DNA from: Amoebophrya sp. AT5.2
Lineage: Eukaryota > Sar > Dinophyceae > Syndiniales > Amoebophryaceae
Reading direction: 5' to 3'
NCBI GenBank assembly: GCA_005223375.1
Contig: RXOD01005880.1
Location: 1 to 12,135 of the forward strand
DNA length: 12,135 bases
Part shown: positions 1 through 6,566 of the stretch, piece after piece
Numbering within the stretch: the stretch's first letter is position 1
How the letters are laid out: each line of letters opens with the position of its first letter
Position numbers and translations under genes: made by a program
Notes under the pieces: model-generated
What the model was told of the DNA's origin: nothing
Seen by the model: only the letters and a program-made list of their open reading frames with translations
Databases searched by the model: none

Positions 1-2
1 TT

Positions 3-62
3 CTAGAAGGGCCCTCTTAGGACGCCGCTCTTAGAGAGGCCCTCTCTAGTTATAAGAGGCCC
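3..62. repeat. Cluster of GGCCCTCT-type palindromes
   Basis: Positions 32-48 form a perfect palindrome with a one-base centre (TAGAGAGG, C, CCTCTCTA). CTCTTAG occurs directly repeated at 14-20 and 28-34. GGGCCCTCTTA near 10-19 is an imperfect inverted partner of TATAAGAGGCCC at 51-62. Several nested hairpins can form in 60 bases. The function is unknown; this may be the end of a mobile or introner-type element cut by the window edge. Confidence 0.5.
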
Positions 63-187
63 AAAAATCAAATATGAAACACTATTGTTATTATATACCA
101 CGTAATAGTACATCGAAAAAAAACCTGTAGTGCCTGTCCGTGGTCCTCACTCCTCGAAGTGTTTGTGGGCGGGTTGATGCATTTCCG

Positions 188-251
188 TACCACTTTGCTA
201 CTGACATATGAGGGTGCTGGAAAATGTATTATTTACCACTTTGCTACTGAC
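188..251 (+). repeat. 18-bp direct repeat (period 46) next to a splice acceptor
   Basis: TACCACTTTGCTACTGAC occurs identically at 188-205 and 234-251, separated by 28 unrelated bases. The second copy lies immediately before CACAG|G, the inferred acceptor of the first PKA-R exon in the window. The repeat contains TACTGAC, which resembles a branch-site sequence. Its core CACTTTGCTA recurs at 1410-1419 in the right arm of the hairpin at 1372-1421. Confidence 0.75.
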
Positions 252-256
252 CACAG

Positions 257-389
257 GTACGAACTCGGTATGTTGTCCGACCTGTTAGTGTCCGAGCTGT
301 ACGAGAGCGGTGAGGACATCGTGAAGCAGGGAGAGAAGGGGAGCACCATGTATATCCTCGAGGACGGTGAGTGCAGGGCCTTCAATAAG
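257..389 (+). CDS. cAMP-dependent protein kinase regulatory subunit, internal exon (first half of CNB-B domain)
   Basis: This exon encodes the first part of a cyclic-nucleotide-binding (CNB) domain. In frame it reads an RYE-L-SDLL helix, then ESGEDIVKQGEKGS and MYILEDGE, matching the family pattern of hydrophobic helix, (E/D)xGExIxxQGExGxxxYIIxxGE. PKA regulatory subunits bind cAMP and then release the catalytic subunit. The exon starts after CACAG at 256 with the third base of a codon. It ends with AAG at 389, inside the TAAGTG repeated at the other side of the intron. Read without splicing, the frame runs into a stop at 468-470. GTGAGT at 367-372 looks like a textbook donor. It is not used in this model because no downstream acceptor fits its phase, and it would remove the strand that follows GE. 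CNB-A, the pseudosubstrate and the dimerisation region must lie upstream, outside the window. Confidence 0.8.
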
Positions 390-726
390 TGCGGGAAAAA
401 AAATCTGAACTCAGGCTTAGGTTTGGAGCTGGTCTGCGGGTGGCCTAGTTATGGGAGGGCATGCGGCTAGGCAACAGGCAAGTAGAAAGCCATGAAATCT
501 GATGTCTCAGGGACCAACCTGGAATAAAAGCATCTTCATATCAAGGCTCCGGGTTCGGCGGTTGCCTCATCGAAGTGTAATGACACCGAGCAGCGAAGTA
601 GGAGGGCGTTTGCTCTGCACATTGTGCTGTCGGTGACCAGGCGGGTGGGCCAGAAGGCAGGGGCCTTCTAGGCTAGACCTCCACAGCATCGGGCCTGAGT
701 TGTTTCAATCGGAGCCCGGCTCTAAG
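390..726 (+). other. Introner-like intron in PKA-R: non-GT-AG, TAAGTG direct repeats, inverted terminal repeats
   Basis: Removing these 337 bases joins the two halves of the CNB domain in frame. TAAGTG occurs at the left junction (386-391) and right junction (723-728), so the cut can be placed anywhere within it with the same product. No placement gives GT-AG: a GT start pairs with an AA end, and an AG end pairs with a TG start. AACTCAGGC at 408-416 is the exact reverse complement of GCCTGAGTT at 693-701, and weaker similarity continues inward (GGAG and GGTCT elements). Direct repeats plus terminal inverted repeats are the signature of introner elements known from several protists, including Amoebophrya. 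That this is one is inference. Confidence 0.7.
652..669. repeat. Perfect 7-bp hairpin within the PKA-R intron
   Basis: AGAAGGC at 652-658 and GCCTTCT at 663-669 pair perfectly around a four-base loop. The hairpin lies just inside the right inverted repeat of the intron and may be part of the same element's internal structure. Confidence 0.6.
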
Positions 727-975
727 TGTGTCAACGGCGCGAACGGGGAGGTCGCTGTGAAGCACTACCGACAGCAAGGGGAGTATTTCGGGGAGATCGC
801 GTTGCTGAAAGAGTGCGAGCGAAAGGCGACGGTGCGAGCGTGTGGCACGGGCTGCAGCGTGCTGAAGCTGAACAAAGTGGACTTCGACCGGGTAATCGGC
901 CCCATCGTGGACACGCTGCTGGGCTTGTTGGACGCCTATCCGCAATACGCAGCCTTTTTCGAGGACGAAAACTAG
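727..975 (+). CDS. cAMP-dependent protein kinase regulatory subunit, terminal exon (cAMP-binding cassette and C-terminus)
   Basis: The exon encodes 82 residues ending at TAG (973-975). It carries the phosphate-binding cassette YFGEIALLKECERKATV, in which the glutamate after FG and the arginine before KATV occupy the places that bind the ribose and cyclic phosphate in CNB domains, so ligand binding looks intact. The usual PRAATV is ERKATV here. After it come a β-strand region and FDRVIGP, matching the FERLLGP motif typical of the second (B) domain of PKA-R, then a short C-terminal helix. Ending here, with no kinase domain, argues against a PKG. The start is set by the TAAGTG repeat, and the joined protein gives both strands needed around the β-hairpin (…GECRAFNK then CVNGANGEVAVKHY…). 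The closest alternative is another CNB-containing protein. Confidence 0.85.
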   Translation, partial: CVNGANGEVAVKHYRQQGEYFGEIALLKECERKATVRACGTGCSVLKLNKVDFDRVIGPIVDTLLGLLDAYPQYAAFFEDEN

Positions 976-1371
976 TAAGCGAGATGAGCTAGTCCTAGTA
1001 GATCTAATGCGTTAAAGTTAATTAATACGGGCAGTGGACGAGCTGGAGGTTGGGACATCAAATTGGTGACGCAGGTGGAGCGAAGATTGGAAGAAAGTGC
1101 TTGGTGCAGCTGCTATGGACGAGAAAACAGATACACTAAGTCAACTAATGCAGAGACTACACTAAGGCAATTACTTATCACAAAAAGGAGAAGGAGATCT
1201 TCGACGTTGAAGAAGGAAATCCACTTGCAGTAAGCTGAACCTTGCGTGAGCACGAGCATGCGACAGCGACATAGTGCGTGAGCTTGATCTCTTCAGTGTT
1301 GTATTTGGTGTTGAGTTGAAAGAACAAATAAATTAAACGGTGTAGATGTAGTTGTAGTGCCGTGCTTTAAT

Positions 1372-1421
1372 ATTAGCAAAGTCCAGTACGGCTACGGGTT
1401 CGGTGCGATCACTTTGCTAAT
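1372..1421. repeat. 11-bp perfect inverted repeat around a 28-base loop
   Basis: ATTAGCAAAGT (1372-1382) pairs without mismatch with ACTTTGCTAAT (1411-1421). The right arm, extended by one base, contains CACTTTGCTA, the same ten bases found twice before the first PKA-R exon. It is followed by TGGCCAG|G, a possible acceptor. It could be a small terminal-inverted-repeat element, the remnant of an intron, or a 3'-end RNA structure for the upstream gene. Confidence 0.65.
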
Positions 1422-1567
1422 GTGGCCAGGGGTTGTTCGCGGTCGGAGTCCTCGAGACGCAGCTTGACTACGATGGGAAGGCATTACTTTCAAGCATCAC
1501 TAGCGGTAACTCCACGCGCCCAAAAATTAAAGCCATCTTCGGGCTCAGGGAACGTCTGTGGTCACAG

Positions 1568-1593
1568 TCTTTCTTTTCTCCGGCTCAAACAAG
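1568..1593 (+). promoter_or_regulatory. Candidate (trans-)splice acceptor region before the secreted-protein start
   Basis: A 14-base uninterrupted pyrimidine run (1568-1581) is followed by GGCTCAAACAAG and then the ATG at 1594. A pyrimidine tract with AG near the start is what a spliced-leader acceptor looks like in dinoflagellates. A CAG also lies just upstream (1565-1567). This is a guess from layout only. Confidence 0.25.
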
Positions 1594-4500
1594 ATGTGGC
1601 GGCGCGTCTTTTGCAGTTTTGTTTTCTTGCACCTCCTTGTCCTCCGGGAGTTGTGCTCGGCCTTTCGCCGGACGCGGGCGCCCGATTTTGATTTCGGAGG
1701 CGATTGGCTTGTGCTGGATGAGGACGGCCACGCCACTACTTCGCCTGCTTTTACATTTGCTGCTCCGTCGGCCTCGGCCGCAGCGCACGTTTCTGAGAAA
1801 CAGCACGCAGTGGTCGGAGGGAACGACAACCCTTCTGACCAACACCCGCCGCGAAGCCCGAAGGCAGGGGTACGGCACGGCGCAAGTGCGGGCGGAGAGG
1901 AAGAAGAAGATGATGATACTGATAATGAGTACATTCTCGTTGACGACGGCTACTACAACAGCAGCGACCAGCCGCAGTGGGCGAGCGCCAACGCGAATGC
2001 CACCGGTCCGTTGATCACTACAAGCAGCAGCAGCTTGAGCTCGCTCGTGACGAGTAGCACCGCTAGAAGTTGTGACGGGAGCGGTTGTAGTACTACTCCC
2101 ATCAACTCCCCGAGAACTTCCGCCGATGCGGGAGAGAGTGGCTCCGAAGATGAAGAGATGGTACCGCAAGAGGTGGTCGCTCTGGAGCGGCTGCAGCTGC
2201 GAGTGAGGAGCGGGAAGGAGGCGGATGTACTGATGCGGCACCTCGGTGCCGTCGTGCGCGAGTGGAGCCGCGATCTGAACGTGACGCAGAGCGTTAGCGT
2301 GGCTTACTTCGACGACGAGGAGCAAAAAGTGGACTCGCGCACGGAAACGGTCGTTGCCGGCGCCCGACCGCTTCCCGCGAAGGAGGAGGAACAAGAGGAG
2401 GAGCTGCTTTTCCTCCCAGGTCCGTCCGCGGCAGTTCCGGTGCTACTGCTACGGATGTTCCGGGCGATTACCCGCAAGTGCGCCGGGCTCTGCGACGGCG
2501 GGCCGCTTGTCTGGCCGAGCGCGGCGCTCTACGATGTGTCCTACTGCTACGCCGGCGTCGCGTTCGCGCCGGAGCCGCAAAACACAACATCAGCCGGGTC
2601 ACCTTCTGTGGCGCAGTGCGAGCGGCGCTGGTTCACTGAAAAGCCACTGGGCGAAATCTTGGGAGGAGGCCGCCTGGAGGAAGCCGCGTGGTCGCTCGCG
2701 GACGTCCTGGCAGCGATGATCGGCTCGTCGACCACGAGCGACCTAGCGGATGAGAAAGCGTTTCGGAGCGTGCTCGTCCTGTCCGGCTACGCAGGAATGC
2801 CGCTGGGAACGGGACGTGTGGCCGGACGAGGTTCCGCGGGTGCGCCCGGCAGCGCGCAGACCAAGGACCACGCTGTCCTGGGGGGCAAGCTGCACTACTT
2901 GGAGCTGCTGGATGCGGCTGCGTCTGCGCTGGAGCAGGAAGTCGCGGGGGGCGCAGCCGCAGATCCCTACGCCGTGTTCGACGGAGTGGCGGCTGCAGAG
3001 AGCCGCTGGGAACTCGTCCGCGCCTTCCGATTCGCGGACATCCAGGGGAGTTGCGTTGAGTACGAAAAATCGTTCCCGCCCGCCGTCGAAGAGCGCAGAC
3101 CAGCAGTACCTGCCTCTGCGGGCGGGGGTCGAGAAGTCGGGCTGGCTGAGGATGCGCCGCCGGGCGCATGTCCTCCAAAAGACGTTGGTGGTGCGGGGAA
3201 GCTGGACGAGTCCACGTCCCTGACGCCGTCCAAGCCCAGCCTACTGCGGCGCATCTTTTCCGGTGACTTCACTGCGCTCGCCGGCGGCGGAGGCGGAATC
3301 GGCGTGGACTTCGGCATCGACCTCGACGCGAGTGGCTTTAGTAGCATGAACCGGACCTTCGCTTTCGCTCCACCATGTGACCTGGGCTGGGACTTCAGCG
3401 GTATCCACATGCTGATGCCGGACGTGCACCCGTGCGAGTTTCGGAAAACGAAGAGCGCGAACGAACTGGAATCGCTCCCGCACGTCTTCGCGCGGTCGCA
3501 GAGCGCGCCCGCAATGTCGACTCCGGGGAGCAGCAGGAGCAGCTCATCAGCCGCGACGGGTGGCCACCGCCGTCCTCCGCGGCCAGCTAGTGCGACAGAG
3601 CCCATCAACATCATGCCTGCGGGAGCCGCGGCGGCGCGCAGAAGGGCTCCGGCGTCGGTTTCACTGAAAGTGGCTCCGCGGTTGATCCTGGACGAGTTGC
3701 AGTGGGCGAGCAGCGCTGCTGCGGTCGCCCAAATCGCGGACGAGCTGGCACAAGCAAGGGAGGGGGGCGGCAGCAGCATGGTGAATAAAGAGAACCGCGT
3801 GGCGGGGAAGGAAATCGATCATTCGAAGGAGCCGCTGGGTGTCGATGCAATTGAGCTCGACGATTTTTCGCGGAATTTGGTCCGGCACTTCGAGCGCGTC
3901 GTGCGGCGAGCGCCGCTGCTGGATGCTGGCGGGGTTCTTTCTTCTAGTGGAAACGGGAACGCCGGCAGACGAGTACTACGGGAGGTTCCGGATCTCTTGC
4001 TTTCGATCGGGGAGCACCATAGCGAGTCCTTCTCATCGGCCCCGCCTCCCAGCAGCACGAGTTTTCTAGCGTCGCGACGGAAGTTTCAGACTTCTGGCGG
4101 GCGGCCCGGGGGGCAGATATTCACCGGCAGTCCTTCTAGTCTGAACATCCTCGACATCCAGCCGGGAGTCTATCAGAAGGATTTGAGCAGGATCGGCGCT
4201 CCCTGTGGCTTCGCGCCGAGCATCGGCAACGTGCTCGCTTCGACGGCGTCGCTCGCCAGGCTAATGCTGCACACGTTCTCGCCACCAGCGGAAGACAGCG
4301 CAACTGCCAGGGCTAGCGGCAGTCCGTCCCTGCTGTCTGCGAACCAATTCGAGTTGGTGCGAGACGCGCTGAGCAGGAAAAAACGCGAAGAACCGTTGTT
4401 CAGTAGTGGGTCTGGGAGAGGCCGCGAGGATCAGAGCTGGAGGAAATCGCAGTCGCCGTTTCTCAACTTCAACGCTGCGCTGGCATACGGACAACTCAAC

Positions 4501-5112
4501 TATGATTCTCCCGAACCGGGGCTCTCTGTGCCCCAGAGGAGCCAGACTCCAGGACCGGCAAAGACCACGCGCTTCACGTTCAAGGTAGTCGTCAATGATG
4601 AAGATTATCACCATAATCCCTCCGCGTCCGCAGCAGTCGGTGAACCGCACGAGAAAGTGATTACCGTCGACGTCGGCTCCACCTTTTCGGCGTCCGCATC
4701 AGGTCGCGCGGAGGACGGGGGCTGGTCGCCGTTCGCGCACGACTCGAACCTTTTCTCGCTCTCCGGCAGCAACCCCCTGGGCGGCAGCTGCCATCACAAC
4801 ACCTTTTCAGCGGCGCTCAACCTTGGCCTCAGTCTGTGCGAAAACTCAGCGGGGAACGTCGGTCCCTACGACTGGACGAAGAAACAGGCGGAGCACTGTC
4901 CGGGAGCCGCGAAACAATTTTACATGCGGAAATTGCACTACGAAATGCTCAAGGCGCTGGTGAAACTGCATGTGGCGGGCAGTGCTGGAAAAGTGGACAG
5001 CGGCACAGTCGCAATGGTGGGTGACGACGAGTCTTGGCTGCTGGAGGAGGCGAACTATCGACAAGGCTTCGAGCGCTTTTGCAGCTCGAAAAAGATGTCG
5101 GTGGTATCGTGA
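1594..5112 (+). CDS. Large secreted or membrane-lumen protein of unknown family, 1172 residues
   Basis: I do not recognise a family. The ATG at 1594 is preferred over an upstream non-ATG extension to 1558 because it begins a classic signal peptide: basic MWRR, a hydrophobic core (VFCSFVFLHLLVL) and a likely cleavage near CSA at about residue 23. No second membrane segment is evident, so secretion or delivery to a lumenal or parasite-specific compartment is likely. Residues about 85-185 are acidic and Ser/Thr-rich. The rest alternates Ser/Gly/Ala-rich disorder with short conserved-looking blocks, for example around residues 575-640 (FGIDLDASGF, WDFSGIHMLMP) and a C-terminal block from about 980 on (TRFTFKVVVNDEDY, then a helix with YMRKLHYEMLKALVKLH). 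Five N-glycosylation sequons occur (N122, N135, N229, N330, N586), which fits passage through the ER. The single long exon in GC-rich codons supports it being real. Stop TGA at 5110-5112. Confidence 0.8.
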   Translation: MWRRVFCSFVFLHLLVLRELCSAFRRTRAPDFDFGGDWLVLDEDGHATTSPAFTFAAPSASAAAHVSEKQHAVVGGNDNPSDQHPPRSPKAGVRHGASAGGEEEEDDDTDNEYILVDDGYYNSSDQPQWASANANATGPLITTSSSSLSSLVTSSTARSCDGSGCSTTPINSPRTSADAGESGSEDEEMVPQEVVALERLQLRVRSGKEADVLMRHLGAVVREWSRDLNVTQSVSVAYFDDEEQKVDSRTETVVAGARPLPAKEEEQEEELLFLPGPSAAVPVLLLRMFRAITRKCAGLCDGGPLVWPSAALYDVSYCYAGVAFAPEPQNTTSAGSPSVAQCERRWFTEKPLGEILGGGRLEEAAWSLADVLAAMIGSSTTSDLADEKAFRSVLVLSGYAGMPLGTGRVAGRGSAGAPGSAQTKDHAVLGGKLHYLELLDAAASALEQEVAGGAAADPYAVFDGVAAAESRWELVRAFRFADIQGSCVEYEKSFPPAVEERRPAVPASAGGGREVGLAEDAPPGACPPKDVGGAGKLDESTSLTPSKPSLLRRIFSGDFTALAGGGGGIGVDFGIDLDASGFSSMNRTFAFAPPCDLGWDFSGIHMLMPDVHPCEFRKTKSANELESLPHVFARSQSAPAMSTPGSSRSSSSAATGGHRRPPRPASATEPINIMPAGAAAARRRAPASVSLKVAPRLILDELQWASSAAAVAQIADELAQAREGGGSSMVNKENRVAGKEIDHSKEPLGVDAIELDDFSRNLVRHFERVVRRAPLLDAGGVLSSSGNGNAGRRVLREVPDLLLSIGEHHSESFSSAPPPSSTSFLASRRKFQTSGGRPGGQIFTGSPSSLNILDIQPGVYQKDLSRIGAPCGFAPSIGNVLASTASLARLMLHTFSPPAEDSATARASGSPSLLSANQFELVRDALSRKKREEPLFSSGSGRGREDQSWRKSQSPFLNFNAALAYGQLNYDSPEPGLSVPQRSQTPGPAKTTRFTFKVVVNDEDYHHNPSASAAVGEPHEKVITVDVGSTFSASASGRAEDGGWSPFAHDSNLFSLSGSNPLGGSCHHNTFSAALNLGLSLCENSAGNVGPYDWTKKQAEHCPGAAKQFYMRKLHYEMLKALVKLHVAGSAGKVDSGTVAMVGDDESWLLEEANYRQGFERFCSSKKMSVVS

Positions 5113-6566
5113 GACAGCGTGGAGGCGGCAATGTGGAAGTTTTCGACTGAAGCTGAACAACGAGCCTCCACGGGGCAGCGCCGCGGTCTCGGAAAACATT
5201 ATCTTCCTGAGAATACTGCACATATTCAGCCGGGTTTTGACTGCATAATACTCGATCCATGTCAATGTTATGATGTATGATTAATGCCCTGCAGATGCAT
5301 GTTGATGTTTATCGGTGATTCTTTCGCTTTGCTGTTTGCCAACCGTCTTCGCAACGAACCTGGTTTGCCAAAAAATGCAGAAAGTCAACATGCGGAACAG
5401 AGAACGAAGAGAATGACGCCATACAATGTAGTTGTGGCCGCGGCGGTACTGCCGCGACTGCAGCATCGTGGACGTCTGGCTGCCCGAAGCAAACGCGTTG
5501 TTCACGCCTTGGGGTTGGGAACAAAAGTGTTACAGATACAGTCTTTAGAAGTTTGGCGCTGGCCTTGTGGGCAAGAAGGGTCGGGTGGTGGGGTGCAACG
5601 CTGGCAGGGTAATCCGGGATCGGGGAGCCCTGAAAAACAAAAATTGGAGAGCGCAGGCGCAGGTAGAGCTCGCCATACAGCGGAGAGGGGGCCTTCAGGA
5701 AGACGCCTTGGATGGGCGCAAGCGGCAGGAGGTTGTTGGAAGAGAACCGCGGGAGGAGGCGTGTGGTGCCCTAAAATGAACGTCGTGATTCTCTAGGCTG
5801 AATGCCCTAATGTGAACGCACGTCTCAAAGTGAAGTCTCTCCCTGAGTGGCTGCAGGGGTACCTGGTGGGGACGGGAGAGCATTTGTGTCTGGAACACCC
5901 CAGGAGTCGCAACTAGTCCAAAGTGCGGGAGTGGGCGAGCCCCTACTCTTGCGCCCTGCAAGGGTACCAGATACGTGCTCGTACAGCAGGAGGGGCTGGA
6001 GTGGACGACGAGAAAAAAATGCGGAAGAAACGACAGAGGAAGATCAAGAACAGGATCGGTGGCGGAGACTATAATTGGCAGAAGACCCATGCTTGCTATC
6101 GTGCCGTTACCGGGGCGACCCGGGGGTGGACCCAGAAAGACGAATCGCCGAGGAGATGAGTGAGGTGATGGGAAGCGACGCACCGTTTTCGCTGCGTTTC
6201 CCGTGCGGATGTCAGCCGGGACATGAGTTCGAGTGGACCTGAATACACCTGAACGATATAGTTTCTTGACATCAGATTCAGAGGCTGGAGTTCATGATCA
6301 TTTTGTGATGCAGTGTTACCGGTGAGCACAAATGGAAACGGTGAAGCGCAAAAGCGTGTCCGTGGCCGCATCGAGAAAAAACACGAGGTGAGTGGCAGTA
6401 ACTGAGGGAGACGAGCGTGTGAGCTGCAGTTCATCGGCGCGGACTCGGGACCAAAACATCGTTTCAGACTCGGCACCTATGGGTTCAAATCCAGTGCAAA
6501 ATCAAGTAAAAAGAGTGTCAGCTGCTGCCGAGAAGAGAGCTGAGGCTGAGCTCCAGCCTGAATGCG
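5113..6566. other. Intergenic spacer, no supported gene
   Basis: This stretch of about 1.45 kb should hold the 3' UTR of the secreted-protein gene and the 5' region of the scaffold gene. Open frames exist on both strands (for example 5284-5796 on + and 5695-6183 on -). Their translations are compositionally odd, with no domains, and look like chance in GC-rich DNA. A 15-bp imperfect repeat lies at 5768-5818. GGTTCAAATCC near 6481 resembles a tRNA B box, but no tRNA fold surrounds it. Confidence 0.5.
5768..5818 (+). repeat. Imperfect 15-bp direct repeat, period 36
   Basis: GCCCTAAAATGAACG (5768-5782) and GCCCTAATGTGAACG (5804-5818) match at 13 of 15 bases. The 21 bases between them are unrelated. 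It may be chance, or a decayed short tandem duplication in the spacer. Confidence 0.45.

Larger units (their letters stand above)
1..256. other. Non-coding, AT-rich, repeat-bearing DNA; probable 3' end of an intron of the PKA-R gene
   Basis: No convincing coding segment is visible here. The first 62 bases form a cluster of GC-rich palindromes, 63-160 is AT-rich, and 188-251 holds a spaced 18-bp direct repeat. The stretch ends in CTGACCACAG followed by G, which has the look of a branch-point-like CTGAC and an AG acceptor directly before the first recognisable cyclic-nucleotide-binding residues. The upstream exons of this gene therefore probably lie left of the window. The boundary at 256/257 is inferred from protein homology, not from transcript evidence. 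Confidence 0.5.
976..1593 (+). other. Spacer between the PKA-R and secreted-protein genes
   Basis: This is probably the 3' UTR of the PKA-R gene followed by the leader of the next gene. The base composition is mixed and stops occur in all frames up to about 1430. TACACTAAG is repeated at 1132-1140 and 1158-1166, and a hairpin lies at 1372-1421. From about 1430 to beyond 1594 the second forward frame is open and protein-like (see findings), but no gene can be assigned. No tRNA, TATA box or clear polyadenylation signal is seen. Confidence 0.5.

Noticed and set aside
367..372. GTGAGT as the 5' splice site of the PKA-R intron
   Set aside because: It leaves phase 1 and no AG acceptor in the right phase near the second exon gives a sensible CNB domain; it encodes the expected G-E of the fold.
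369..751. Alternative splice joining GGTGAG to AG|GTC at 750/751
   Set aside because: Phase fits but it would delete one β-strand of the CNB hairpin and has only a 3-base repeat, whereas the TAAGTG junction keeps both strands.
1132..1166. TACACTAAG repeated with period 26
   Set aside because: Nine bases in a 3' UTR-like region with no associated structure; recorded only as a minor repeat.
1583..1593. GGCTCAA before the ATG as a relict spliced-leader end
   Set aside because: Only seven bases match; too short to claim.
5284..5796. 170-residue ORF on the + strand in the spacer
   Set aside because: The translation is Arg/Gly-rich with no domain or conserved look; expected by chance in GC-rich DNA.
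5695..6183. 162-residue ORF on the - strand in the spacer
   Set aside because: No domain or signal, and Pro/Ser/Arg-rich composition typical of a spurious frame.
6478..6494. tRNA-like B box (GGTTCAAATCC)
   Set aside because: The T-stem does not pair well and no D-arm, anticodon arm or acceptor stem can be drawn upstream.
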